The notes under the pieces are model-generated. The model was not told the DNA's origin, did not search any database, and worked only from the letters and a program-made list of their open reading frames with translations. This document shows, piece by piece, positions 50,777-60,041 of a DNA stretch of 64,000 bases; the stretch's first letter is position 1; each line of letters starts with the position of its first letter. The position numbers and the translations under genes are program-made. Source of the stretch: Bifidobacterium cebidarum (lineage in GTDB: Bacteria > Actinomycetota > Actinomycetes > Actinomycetales > Bifidobacteriaceae); contig NZ_WBVS01000001.1 in NCBI RefSeq assembly GCF_009193305.1, positions 460,817 to 524,816 on the forward strand, read 5' to 3'.

Positions 50777-52318
50777 TTACTTGGCGAGGCCGTCAAGCCA
50801 CGGGGTCTTGAGGCTGTTCCAAATCGGGCCGCCCCAGCTTTCCTCAAGCGCCGCCTCGAGTGCGGCTGCCGGCTTGTACATGACTTCGTCGCGCTGCTGC
50901 GGGGCGATGAACTGGAAGCCGACAGGCAGGCCGTCGTCGGACAGGCCGGCCGGGATGGACATGGCCGGCACGCCGGCGAGGTTGGCCGGAATGGTGGCGA
51001 TGTCGTTCATGTACATGGCCAGCGGGTCATCCATCTTCTCGCCGAACTTGAAGGCGGTGGACGGAGAGGTCGGGGAGACCAGCACGTCGGCCTGTTCGAA
51101 GGCCTTCTTGAAGTCCTGGATGATCAGGGTACGGACCTTCTGAGCCGAGCCGTACCAAGCATCGTAGTAGCCTGCGGACAGTGCGTAGGTGCCGAGGATG
51201 ATACGACGCTTGACCTCGTCGCCGAAGCCGGCCTCACGGGTGTAGGCCATCATGTTGGCGGCGGTCTGCGGCACGCCGGCCGGCGGCATGACGCGCAAGC
51301 CGTAACGCATGCCATCGTAACGGGCCAGGTTGGAGCTCACCTCGGACGGCATGATGATGTAGTAGGCGCCCAGGGAGTAGCCGATATGAGGCACGGAGAC
51401 CTCAACGACTTCGGCACCCATGTCCTTGAGCTTGTCGACGGCCTCGTTGAAGCGGGCCTCGACGCCGGGCTGGAAACCGTCGCCGCCGAGTTCCTTGATC
51501 AGGCCGACCTTGAGACCCTTCAGATCGCGCTTGGCGCCTTCGCGTGCGGCGGCGACCATCGGTCGCGGACCTTCAGGAATGGAGGTGGAATCACGGCGAT
51601 CATGGCCACCGATGACTTCCTGCAGCAGGGCGGAGTCGAGCACGGTGCGGGAGACCGGGCCGATCTGGTCCAGAGAGGAGGCCATGGCGATAGCGCCGAA
51701 ACGGGAGACGCCACCGTAGGTGGGCTTGACGCCGACGGTGCCGGTCAGGGCACCCGGCTGACGGATGGAGCCACCGGTATCGGTACCGAGGGCCAGCGGA
51801 GCCTCGAATGCGGCGACGGCGGAAGCGGAACCACCGCCGGAGCCACCGGGCACACGCTCGGTATCCCACGGGTTATGGGTGGTCTGGTAGGCGGAATGCT
51901 CGGTGGAGGAGCCCTGCGCGAACTCATCCAGGTTGGTCTTGCCGAGCAGCGGCATGCCGGCGGCCTTGAGCTTTTCGATGACGGTGGCATCGTACGGCGG
52001 CACCCAGCCTTCGAGAATCTTGGATGCAGCAGTGGTTTCGATGCCCTTGGTGACAATCATGTCCTTGATGGCGATCGGCACACCGGCGAGCTCGGGCAGG
52101 GCCGCCTTGTCTTCGGCGGACTTCTTGTCGAAGGCGTCGGCCTGCTCAAGAGCCACATCGCCGGAGACCTTCAGGAAGGCCTTGATGGACGGCTCGGCGG
52201 CTTCGATGACCTTCAGGTGAGCTTCGACCAGCTCGCGGGAGGTGACGTCGCCCTTCTTGATGGCTGCGGCCTGCTCGGCTGCGGACAGCTTAACGAGAGT
52301 TGCGGTTTCGTTGCTCAT
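50777..52318 (-). CDS. gatA: Aspartyl/glutamyl-tRNA amidotransferase subunit A
   Basis: This 513-residue glutaminase/amidase subunit supplies ammonia. The amidase triad is visible as Lys in [13 protein letters not shown], cis-Ser in the Gly/Ser-rich loop [13 protein letters not shown] and Ser in [12 protein letters not shown]. Start MSNETATL at 52318 has GAGGAG upstream; a GTG three codons earlier is possible. It starts six bases before the gatC stop, an overlap within the operon that is consistent with coupled translation. Confidence 0.96.
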   Translation of the reverse strand: MSNETATLVKLSAAEQAAAIKKGDVTSRELVEAHLKVIEAAEPSIKAFLKVSGDVALEQADAFDKKSAEDKAALPELAGVPIAIKDMIVTKGIETTAASKILEGWVPPYDATVIEKLKAAGMPLLGKTNLDEFAQGSSTEHSAYQTTHNPWDTERVPGGSGGGSASAVAAFEAPLALGTDTGGSIRQPGALTGTVGVKPTYGGVSRFGAIAMASSLDQIGPVSRTVLDSALLQEVIGGHDRRDSTSIPEGPRPMVAAAREGAKRDLKGLKVGLIKELGGDGFQPGVEARFNEAVDKLKDMGAEVVEVSVPHIGYSLGAYYIIMPSEVSSNLARYDGMRYGLRVMPPAGVPQTAANMMAYTREAGFGDEVKRRIILGTYALSAGYYDAWYGSAQKVRTLIIQDFKKAFEQADVLVSPTSPSTAFKFGEKMDDPLAMYMNDIATIPANLAGVPAMSIPAGLSDDGLPVGFQFIAPQQRDEVMYKPAAALEAALEESWGGPIWNSLKTPWLDGLAK

Positions 52319-52323
52319 CGGGT

Positions 52324-52623
52324 TCACTCCTCGCTTCCCAGGATTCGCGGTGCCACGAACATACCCGCCTCGGTCTTCGGACCGCCGGCGAGCGCCTCTT
52401 CCTGCGTGAGCGGGGTTTCGGCGACATCCGGGCGCAGGTAGGCTTCGAGCGGAACCGGGTTGGCAGTGGGTTCGACATCGTCGGACGCGACTTCCTGGAC
52501 CTTGTTGATGGAGTCTGCGATGACGTTCAGTTCGCCCTGCAGACGGGTGATTTCCTCATCGGTGAGCGCGATTCGGGCAAGATCGCCCAAATGCACGATT
52601 TCTTCGCGTGAAAATGTTGGCAT
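52324..52623 (-). CDS. gatC: Aspartyl/glutamyl-tRNA amidotransferase subunit C
   Basis: This 99-residue small subunit wraps the GatA-GatB interface. [20 protein letters not shown], the [20 protein letters not shown] helix and the C-terminal PRILGSEE are typical. The frame is open 36 codons further upstream, but the family starts here. TATAGT 10 bases upstream suggests a short leader. It is the first gene of the operon. Confidence 0.93.
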   Translation of the reverse strand: MPTFSREEIVHLGDLARIALTDEEITRLQGELNVIADSINKVQEVASDDVEPTANPVPLEAYLRPDVAETPLTQEEALAGGPKTEAGMFVAPRILGSEE

Positions 52624-52690
52624 GCGCCTTACTATACGAGCGGTTTGTGACACGCGGTTATCGCAACGGCTCATTCCACCCACTCTTGGC

Positions 52691-52850
52691 GGGGCAATTT
52701 CTCGACTGAGCCGAGTACCGACCCCACTCACCGCCGCCTAGCATGGTAACACCTCGACTCAGCCAAGTATTCATCCCACACGCCCATCCTCCAACAGGGC
52801 AAAAGTCTCACCAAACCAAATATCTATTCCACACGCCTATTCCCCAGCGA
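52691..52850. repeat. Degenerate tandem repeat, about 54-bp unit
   Basis: Three adjacent units (52691-52744, 52745-52796, 52797-52850) share the skeleton CTCGACTnAGCCnAGTA...CCCACnCnCC. Weaker traces (GGCAAA..., CAGCGA) continue to about 53150. The 750-bp region between gatC and 53373 has no supported gene. Confidence 0.6.
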
Positions 52851-53372
52851 GGCAAACCATTGAGACGGCCGACGGAATACTCTGCCAAACACCGTTCAAC
52901 GTGACAAAACCATGAGGCGCTCAATAATTCACCTCACTAATATCCTCTCAGCGAGGCAAATCCTCGAATCACACAAAAGAAGGTCCCGATGAGCCGCTGT
53001 TATCGAGACAAATCCGCGGAATTACCGATAAAGCGCACCATCCAGGCGAAATCTCGGCCTACTCAACAAAACGCCCCACTTACAACGACTCAGCGAAGAA
53101 CTATCTCGACCAAGTCATAGGAACACCTCGCTCAGAGCACCCCGTTCGGTCACCGGCAGTCAATCGAACGTATGAACGACAAGTATCACACGTCTTTCGT
53201 CAGTTATCCACATTTTCGGATATAGGCGGCATAATTCCCCTCATCTGCATAACCGGCCGCAATCGTTCGGAATTCAACATAATCAGCCATAAATCCTATG
53301 GGCCACCGCGGCTGGAACCACATTGTGCCGAACAGCTGGACCTCAAAACCGCCACTGGCTTACCGTCGAATC

Positions 53373-54353
53373 ATGAAACATCACAAAGAAGTGGATGCCA
53401 TGATCGCGCAAGCCGAAATGGAGCGGCGGTGCGTATTTGGATTGACCAAAGCGCACCGCTCAGCACTCGCACGACGAGCGCAAGCGCTTGAACTCAAACG
53501 CGTATTCCCCAATATGTATGTCACGCCAGAATATTGGAAATCGCTGCCGCCCGACGAACGCACGAGGCATTTGGCCCGAACCCTCCATCTCAAACATCCG
53601 CATTGGATATTCGCTGGCGTCACCGCAGCCGCCATTCATGAGCTTGAACATCAGTGGCATCTTCATGACGGCTCCATCGCCATCGCTACAACAACGCAAA
53701 GTTCCAATGCCAGCAGTTCACAGGTGAAACGTATATTCGCGCCGGATTGCGCACCGGAATATGTCAAAGGTCTTCCTGTCACCGGCAAAGCCAGAACAGT
53801 AGTGGATTGCGGATTATCTACTGAGTTTCGTTTTGCGCTGCCGATTATCAATTCGGCATTACGCGTTGGGGTCACCGTCTCAGAGATCCTCAACATCTGC
53901 GCCTCTATGCACCGCGATTGCACACCGATATTCCGTTTGTTGCATTATGCCAACCCAGCGTGCGAAAACGGTGGCGAATCATTGGGACTCGGAACCATCA
54001 TCGAAGGTGGATTAATGGTCCCTGAACTGCAACAGGAAATCATCGATCCGCAGACCGGAGCCGTATACCGGGTGGATTATCTTTGGCGGCTACCTGCAGG
54101 CCGCATTGTCGTAGGCGAATTCGATGGTTACGGAAAATATGTAAATCCGGATATGAATAATCGGAGAGGCATTCGCGGTGCGGTTCACTCGGAGAAAGAG
54201 CGGGAAACCGGACTATATCGAGCCAAAATCGACACGATAGTTCGTTTTACTTATGAAGATGCGTTGGCTCGACATCCCGTAATCAATAAACTCAGAGCAG
54301 CGGGCATACCAAATGCCAAATCAATGATGGTGCCGACAGCAGATGCAAGCTAA
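53373..54353 (+). CDS. AbiEi/DUF559-like protein
   Basis: This 326-residue protein is of a common actinobacterial type: a helical N-terminal half with a GVTAAAIHELEHQW motif resembling AbiEi-like antitoxin or regulator proteins. The C-terminal region, VDYLWRLPAGRIVVGEFDGYGKY, has the spaced D...E-x-D of PD-(D/E)XK-like folds. No partner toxin gene is adjacent. Its function is unknown. The ATG at 53373 (MKHHKEVDAM) is preferred; the frame is open to 53298. Confidence 0.6.
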   Translation: MKHHKEVDAMIAQAEMERRCVFGLTKAHRSALARRAQALELKRVFPNMYVTPEYWKSLPPDERTRHLARTLHLKHPHWIFAGVTAAAIHELEHQWHLHDGSIAIATTTQSSNASSSQVKRIFAPDCAPEYVKGLPVTGKARTVVDCGLSTEFRFALPIINSALRVGVTVSEILNICASMHRDCTPIFRLLHYANPACENGGESLGLGTIIEGGLMVPELQQEIIDPQTGAVYRVDYLWRLPAGRIVVGEFDGYGKYVNPDMNNRRGIRGAVHSEKERETGLYRAKIDTIVRFTYEDALARHPVINKLRAAGIPNAKSMMVPTADAS

Positions 54354-54393
54354 TACAGGTACTACGCCACCGCGCATGTAACATGCGCACCTA

Positions 54394-55359
54394 TTATTTG
54401 ATATCAGCTTTTGCTGTAACGGCAAGACCGCCGATCCAAGCCGCGGCGACCCAGGCAAGCAGCATCAGCCCGGACTGCCACCATTCGGGAATCCAGTAAT
54501 GCTGCTGCGTGGTGACCGAGGAGACGGCATCGCTGCTGATGCTGGCGCCAAGGAAGTTGTTCATCGCCATATCAGGCGTGAGATAGGCCAATGTGCCCAG
54601 CCAGGAGACCTGACTAACCGCCATGGAAACGATGGCCAATATGGATGAGAGCACCATAAGCAGCACGACCACCGCACTGACCCCGCCCACCGTGGAACGG
54701 GTCAGACCGCCCAGTCCTACCGCCATCAACGCGATAAGCATGATAATCACCGGGAATCCGATCACAGTGATGGGAATGATGCGCCATTGGTCATCGCTGA
54801 GCGCAGTGACATCATGCCCTTGGACGAACAGCCAGAGTACGCCGGAAGCCAGCAGAATGCCTACGACGCCTGAGGCGAGCGCATAGAGCGCCACGGCGAC
54901 TGACTTGCTGATGTAGAACATGGCTCGTCTGGGATTGGCGGTCAGGCTGGATTGGATGGCGGACGTGGTGTATTCGCTGGTGATGGCCATAACACCGAAG
55001 ATACCGATTACGAGTGCGGCGGTACTGCCGGATGAAGCCAGTACCGCCCAAAGGTCAACGGCGGCCAGCGGTTTGGGCTGGGCGAGCGTTTTGCCGGTGG
55101 TGATGTCGATGGCGGCCATGAACGTGGTGGTCCAGGCGCTCAGCGCGGCCATGCCCACCATAAGCGCGGCGGCCAGGCCCAGGAGAATCCAAGTGGATCT
55201 CAATGATTTGAGCTTGAGCAGCTCGGCCTTGAGCGAGCCGGGGAAGGACAATCGGATACGGCGACTCCATCGGCTGGCGCGACGACTGGCAGGGTGCCGC
55301 TTAGTGGCTTGTGCAGTCTGGCCATTCATGGCATTCGCATTTGCGGCATTTGCGCTCAT
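54394..55359 (-). CDS. ABC transporter permease (ABC-2 type)
   Basis: This 321-residue membrane protein has about six helices after a basic cytoplasmic N-terminus (for example STWILLGLAAALMVGMAALS, ALVIGIFGVMAITSEYTTSA, IIPITVIGFPVIIMLIALMAV). It pairs with the ATPase whose stop overlaps its start (ATGA). The layout is that of bacitracin- or antibiotic-type two-gene exporters. The substrate is unknown. Confidence 0.85.
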   Translation of the reverse strand: MSANAANANAMNGQTAQATKRHPASRRASRWSRRIRLSFPGSLKAELLKLKSLRSTWILLGLAAALMVGMAALSAWTTTFMAAIDITTGKTLAQPKPLAAVDLWAVLASSGSTAALVIGIFGVMAITSEYTTSAIQSSLTANPRRAMFYISKSVAVALYALASGVVGILLASGVLWLFVQGHDVTALSDDQWRIIPITVIGFPVIIMLIALMAVGLGGLTRSTVGGVSAVVVLLMVLSSILAIVSMAVSQVSWLGTLAYLTPDMAMNNFLGASISSDAVSSVTTQQHYWIPEWWQSGLMLLAWVAAAWIGGLAVTAKADIK

Positions 55360-56306
55360 CTCGTCGCCTCCGTAACCGCCTTGGCCTGGTATTCGACTTG
55401 GCTATGGGTCAATGCCATGTATGCCTCTTCCAACGATCCGTGTTCCTCGATGAGCTCATAGGTGATGAGTCCGGCTTGGGCGAATACATGTGCTGCGGCC
55501 ATCAAGTTGGCTCCGGTGATGCGGAATACCTCGCCGACGGGCGGGTCCGCCGGCGTGCGTTGATTCGATACGACCCGCACCTCTTGCGCGGAGGCGAAAA
55601 TCGCCTTGAGCTTGTCTGGTTCGGGCGTGACCACGCGGATGGAGCGCGTGGAGTGTTCGGCCACGAACCTGCCGACCGTGGTGGTTTCCAGAATGTGGCC
55701 TTGGCCTATGATTACGAGATCGTCGGCAGTGAGCGCCACCTCGCTCATGAGATGCGAGCTCAGCAAAACAGCGCGTCCTTGCGAGGCGTAGTAGCGGCAT
55801 AATTCGCGCACCCATTTGACGCCTTCCGGATCGAGCCCGTTGATGGGCTCGTCCAACACCAGATTATGGGGGTCTCCCAGCAGGGCCGCGGCGATAGACA
55901 GGCGCTGGCTCATACCGAGTGAGAAGCGCCCTGTTTTGCCTTTGGCCGCACTGGTCAAGCCGGTCATGTCAATGACCTCGTCCACCCGGCGTTTGGGAAT
56001 GTTATTGGCATAGGCCAGAGCCAGCAGATGGTCGCGAGCCGACCGCGATCGATGTGCGGATTTCGCATCGAGTACCGCGCCTACTGCGCGCATGGGAGCA
56101 CGGAGGGCGGTGAAGGGCTTGCCATCGATCAGCGCTTGGCCGCTGTCCGGGGCGATGAGACCGAGCATCGCACGCATGGTGGTGGATTTACCTGCCCCGT
56201 TGGGTCCCAGAAAACCTGTGACCTTGCCGTCCTCGGCCGTAAAAGTCACATTGTTCAGCGCTTGTTTGGACTTGAATCGTTTGCTGAGCCCCTCAACCTC
56301 AATCAT
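55356..56306 (-). CDS. ABC transporter ATP-binding protein
   Basis: This 316-residue ATPase has Walker A GPNGAGKST, the Q-loop region, the signature SLGMSQRL and Walker B NLVLDEPINGLDP. A C-terminal extension after residue 215 is as in DrrA/BcrA-type ATPases. It drives the permease encoded directly downstream with a four-base overlap. Confidence 0.93.
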   Translation of the reverse strand: MIEVEGLSKRFKSKQALNNVTFTAEDGKVTGFLGPNGAGKSTTMRAMLGLIAPDSGQALIDGKPFTALRAPMRAVGAVLDAKSAHRSRSARDHLLALAYANNIPKRRVDEVIDMTGLTSAAKGKTGRFSLGMSQRLSIAAALLGDPHNLVLDEPINGLDPEGVKWVRELCRYYASQGRAVLLSSHLMSEVALTADDLVIIGQGHILETTTVGRFVAEHSTRSIRVVTPEPDKLKAIFASAQEVRVVSNQRTPADPPVGEVFRITGANLMAAAHVFAQAGLITYELIEEHGSLEEAYMALTHSQVEYQAKAVTEATR

Positions 56307-56421
56307 GATTCAACTCTACGCGACGTTTCAACGCACCGCCAGCTGTAAGGCTGATGATGCCGGATGTTACCGGGGAATGTTACTTCCCCGTTCATCTCTG
56401 GTTATCCTGCAAGCTTGGGTT

Positions 56422-57324
56422 TTAGACGATGGTGGCATGTTGGGCAATCCAGGCGTGCATGGCTACGGCCGCCGCAGCACCGGCGTTGATGGAGCGTACG
56501 GAGCCGAACTGGGAGATATAGACCACGTCATCGGCAAGGTCGAGGGCTTTCCGGCTAAGTCCCGGTCCTTCTGCACCGAACAGCAGCAGGCAGCGCTTGG
56601 GGAACCGGTAGGTTTCCATCGGCACTGCCCCTGGGATGATGTCCAGCGCGATGATGCGTGCGGACTGCAGTTCTTTGATACGATTATCCGCATCGGCGAG
56701 CTCCGCCATTGCGCTTTGTACGGGGGAAATGCCATCGGTACCGCTCGTGCCGAACGGGTTGGGAATCAACGGCTGCCCGCCAGTCGCTGAAGCATTCGCA
56801 CCATATTCGTGTATATGTATTGCGGCTGCGGCGGCGCGGGCACGCTCGGCAGCGATTTCTCCGGCAATGCGGTTGCGCCAGCATTCCACCAGCTCGGCAA
56901 TGGATGGATGATGCTCCACATGCTGGTAGAGCTCGGTCATCAAGGCACCTTTACGGTTCCACTTATGTGGCCCGACGATGTGCACACGCTTGGCTTGGAA
57001 TGCGTTTGCCGTGCGCACCATGGAACCGATGTTGAAATCATGCGTCCAGTTTTCCACTGCGACTTCGAAATCATGGCGCCCGCGCGCATCCAAATCGTCT
57101 TTGATGGCCTGCACCGACCAGTAGCGGTAGCGATCAAGCACATTGCGACGATCACCATCATTCAGCAATTCGGTGTCGAAACGCGCATCGTAGTCCGCAG
57201 CGGCGGGATTATCCGGTCGCGGTTCTCCGGGATGGGTTTCTTCCCACGGCCCCACACCGATTTCACGGAATTCTGGCTCACCTGAAGCTTTGGCGGCTAA
57301 AGAAACCTGGTTAGGTGCGTGCAC
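56422..57324 (-). CDS. SpoU/TrmH family RNA 2'-O-methyltransferase
   Basis: This 300-residue protein has the SpoU domain: WTHDFNIGSMVRTANAFQAKRVHIVG, LFGAEGPGLSRKALDLAD and the final knot motif FGSVRSINAGAAAAVAMHAW. An insertion of about 60 residues (Ala-rich, residues 155-215) interrupts the domain. The target is a tRNA or rRNA, not determined here. The GTG start has GAGGAG seven bases upstream. Confidence 0.88.
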   Translation of the reverse strand: MHAPNQVSLAAKASGEPEFREIGVGPWEETHPGEPRPDNPAAADYDARFDTELLNDGDRRNVLDRYRYWSVQAIKDDLDARGRHDFEVAVENWTHDFNIGSMVRTANAFQAKRVHIVGPHKWNRKGALMTELYQHVEHHPSIAELVECWRNRIAGEIAAERARAAAAAIHIHEYGANASATGGQPLIPNPFGTSGTDGISPVQSAMAELADADNRIKELQSARIIALDIIPGAVPMETYRFPKRCLLLFGAEGPGLSRKALDLADDVVYISQFGSVRSINAGAAAAVAMHAWIAQHATIV

Positions 57325-57444
57325 AATTGCTCCTCTGCAAACATCATCGTCGCGCGGACAGACTCCATTGGGTCTCGCAAACGACCTGCGTAATATGGCC
57401 TACATCAACTGTCCCCGCCCAGAACGAGGACAGCGAATACAACG

Positions 57445-58074
57445 TTAGCGGAGCTCGGATTCGTCGAAGACCTGGACGAATGGCAGAACCTGGCTATCTC
57501 CCGTTGCCGGGTTGACCACGTTGATATCCTTCGCCCCGCCGCCCACGAGGGATGCGATGGCCACCACCTGGGCGCCTAACTGCTCCACGATGCCGAAGTC
57601 AAGGCTGAGCTCATTACCGTTGCGCAAGGTGACCAGCGAACTGGTCTGCACATACGATTTTTCGGACAGCCACGCATCCAACAGCACCACTCGGCGGCCT
57701 TCGATGGATGGTCCTTTGATGGAGGGATACACGAAGTCCATCACGAAGCCGTCCAGATCCTCGCCGCGCGAGGCGGCCGCCTGAATCATTGCGGAGACCA
57801 TCGGCACGGCGGCAGCGGTCAACGCCCCTACGGCGTCAAAATCATCGACCGAATAACCGGCATCCTCCAGCGCATCGATCAGCACATGGCCCATAATCGG
57901 GGCGGCATGATGATCAAACGTCACCGAGGCGAGTTCGGAGAACGGGCGTCCCACCACATGCTCTTTGAGCAAAGAGGCCAGTTGCTCACGAGGTTCCATC
58001 ATCGCAAAGTCGGCCGTATTCTTCGCGCCGGCAAGGTCCGGCGTACCTGTTGGGCGGAATCCAGATTCAGTCAT
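57445..58074 (-). CDS. Phosphoribosyltransferase-like protein (orotate PRTase-like)
   Basis: This 209-residue protein has a type I phosphoribosyltransferase fold: AAPIMGHVLIDALEDAG, VGALTAAAVPMVSAMI and the PRPP-loop position VVLLDAWLSEKS. The canonical acidic loop (DDVxTTG) is altered to DAWLSEKS, so PRPP binding may be weakened or changed. Length and order resemble PyrE. It is probably a diverged paralogue. It lies between the methyltransferase and rmuC, all on the minus strand. Confidence 0.65.
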   Translation of the reverse strand: MTESGFRPTGTPDLAGAKNTADFAMMEPREQLASLLKEHVVGRPFSELASVTFDHHAAPIMGHVLIDALEDAGYSVDDFDAVGALTAAAVPMVSAMIQAAASRGEDLDGFVMDFVYPSIKGPSIEGRRVVLLDAWLSEKSYVQTSSLVTLRNGNELSLDFGIVEQLGAQVVAIASLVGGGAKDINVVNPATGDSQVLPFVQVFDESELR

Positions 58075-58157
58075 GGTGCAAGCCTATCGCCTGAGGGGGT
58101 CAGATTGTCGAAGTCCAGAAGCGGTCTCCCGCTCCCGTGCATTTCTTGCAGCTGGTT

Positions 58158-59558
58158 TCATGCCGGTTCATCGGTCTCGGCATCTGATGGAACGACTTCA
58201 GGCGCGGAGAGTTCGTTGACGTTGCCTTTATCGGATTCGATAAGCGGCACTTCCTCGATCACCTTGGTCGGTTCAATCTTCTGCAGCTTTCGTGCCGTAG
58301 GCAGCACGCGGCGCTCCAAGCTTGCCGCAAACTTGTTGTAGGCACCAACCGTCTTGGAAATTTGGGCTCCTAGTTTGGTGGCGTAATCGCCCAATACCGC
58401 AAAACGGTCATACAGCTCGCGAGACAAGTCAAAGAGCTGCTTCGCATCATCCGTCAACGATTGTTGCTGCCACGCGTATGCCACTGACTTCAATACCGCC
58501 CATAGTGTGACCGGAGAGGTGAGCGCCACCTTGCGGGAGAACGCATCGTCCATCAATGTGGGATCAGCCTCCAGAGCGGCCTGCAGCAACGCCTCATTCG
58601 GAATGAACGCCACGACGAAATCAGGAGCGGTTGCGAACGCGTTCCAGTATGCCTTCTCTCCAAGAGCACGCACATGCTCGCGCAATGCCTTGGCATGCGA
58701 ACGCAGTAGGTCATCGCGACGCGCCAGTTCTTCGGGACTTGCCGTTTCAGGAATCTCGCACGCCCGCTGATAATCGGCATACGGCACCTTGGCGTCGATT
58801 GGAATGGTTTTGCCCCCCGGCAAATGGACGATCATATCCGGGCGCAGCACCCGGCCGTCCGCACCATTGACCACCACCTGTGTATCGAAGTCCACATGTT
58901 CCAGCAGTCCCGCCGATTCGACGATGTTCTTCAGCTGCGCCTCACCCCACGCGCCACGCACCTTGTTATTGCGCAGTGCAGCGGATAGCGAGCTGGTTTC
59001 CTTGTCCAGCCGGGTCTGCTGGTCATTCAGTCCTTTGAGCTGAGCGCCCAAGGCACCCATCTCCTGCTTGCGGCCTTCTTCGATCTGTGTGACCTTGTTC
59101 TGCAATGCGTCGAGATTCTTGGCCACCGGAGCCAAGGCCTCCAATACCTTGCTCTGCTCCTTCAGACGCGCTTCCCGCTCTTGACGCTTGGCCTCGGCGG
59201 CTTTGGCCTCGGCTTGGCGGCGTTCTTCGGCTTCGGTCGCCGCACGTTCGCGCTCGCGTTGGATGCGAATCTGCTCGGCCTGTTGCGCCTGAGCCAATTG
59301 TGATTTGACGAACGCCAGTTGTTGATTGAGACCTTCCACCTGCGCTTGGGCGGCTGCGTGAGACGCGCTGAGCTCGGCAATGTCACCTCGAGCATTCTGC
59401 AGCAGCGCCCTGGCTTCTTCCAATTCCTGCGATCGAGCACCACGAGCCATTTCCTGCCCCTGATGACGCCCCAGCAGTAGACCCGCAAGAAGCCCGAGCC
59501 CTGCGCCAACCACTAATACGGCAATCACGAGGATTGCACTTCCCGTTTGTTCAAGCAT
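58158..59558 (-). CDS. rmuC: DNA recombination protein RmuC
   Basis: This 466-residue protein has an N-terminal membrane helix (ILVIAVLVVGAGLGLLAGLL), a long coiled coil to about residue 190, and then the RmuC nuclease-like domain (RGAWGEAQLKNIVESAGLLEHVDFDTQ, GKTIPIDAKVPYADY, PDFVVAFIPNEALLQAA). RmuC limits DNA inversions at short repeats in E. coli. The ATG is followed by LEQTGSAILV. Confidence 0.92.
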   Translation of the reverse strand: MLEQTGSAILVIAVLVVGAGLGLLAGLLLGRHQGQEMARGARSQELEEARALLQNARGDIAELSASHAAAQAQVEGLNQQLAFVKSQLAQAQQAEQIRIQRERERAATEAEERRQAEAKAAEAKRQEREARLKEQSKVLEALAPVAKNLDALQNKVTQIEEGRKQEMGALGAQLKGLNDQQTRLDKETSSLSAALRNNKVRGAWGEAQLKNIVESAGLLEHVDFDTQVVVNGADGRVLRPDMIVHLPGGKTIPIDAKVPYADYQRACEIPETASPEELARRDDLLRSHAKALREHVRALGEKAYWNAFATAPDFVVAFIPNEALLQAALEADPTLMDDAFSRKVALTSPVTLWAVLKSVAYAWQQQSLTDDAKQLFDLSRELYDRFAVLGDYATKLGAQISKTVGAYNKFAASLERRVLPTARKLQKIEPTKVIEEVPLIESDKGNVNELSAPEVVPSDAETDEPA

Positions 59559-59648
59559 GGTCCCAGTATCGCATCACTTTTTCGAGAGGGAATAATTTTT
59601 CCCTTCCCATTTTTATGGTGCATGATGGAAGAGCCTTCACCGATGGTC

Positions 59649-59930
59649 TTACGACTTGACCAACCTCGCGATGGCCGCCGAAGCCTCTTTGAGCTTCTCG
59701 TCAGCCACCGCTCCGCCCTCAACCGACGCCTGACGAATGCAGTGACCAAGATGATCATCCAGCAACAACAACGCAACGGACTTCAGCGCCGAATTCGCCG
59801 CAGAGATCTGCGTGAGGATATCGATGCAGTATTTGTCCTCCTCCACCATCTGCTCGATGGCGCGAACCTGCCCTTCGACGCGGCGAAGGCGGGCCGCGAT
59901 CTTTGCTTTATCACCGCTGTAACCATGCAT
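59649..59930 (-). CDS. csoR: Copper-sensing repressor CsoR
   Basis: This 93-residue all-helical Cu(I)-responsive repressor is of the CsoR/RcnR family. Metal ligands follow the Cys-His-Cys pattern: C in DKYCIDIL, H and C in DHLGHCIR. AARLRRVEGQVRAIEQMVEED is the family N-terminal helix. It is divergent from the copper ATPase gene, with an operator-like palindrome between them. The start MHGYSGDK is preferred over an in-frame upstream start. Confidence 0.92.
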   Translation of the reverse strand: MHGYSGDKAKIAARLRRVEGQVRAIEQMVEEDKYCIDILTQISAANSALKSVALLLLDDHLGHCIRQASVEGGAVADEKLKEASAAIARLVKS

Positions 59931-59976
59931 GGCTGCGAACCCCTTACTTTTCCAAGAGCTGAACACTATCGATTAT

Positions 59977-59993
59977 ATACCCTATAGGGGTAT
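59977..59993. promoter_or_regulatory. CsoR operator
   Basis: ATACCCTATAGGGGTAT is a near-perfect palindrome of the CsoR type (TACCC-n-GGGTA) between the divergent csoR and copper ATPase genes. A half-site TTGGGTAT follows at 59993-60000. Copper should release CsoR and allow transcription of the pump. Confidence 0.82.
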
Positions 59994-60041
59994 TGGGTAT
60001 ACACTGTAGGATGAGTAGACTAGCAAGAGGAAGGAGTGAGC

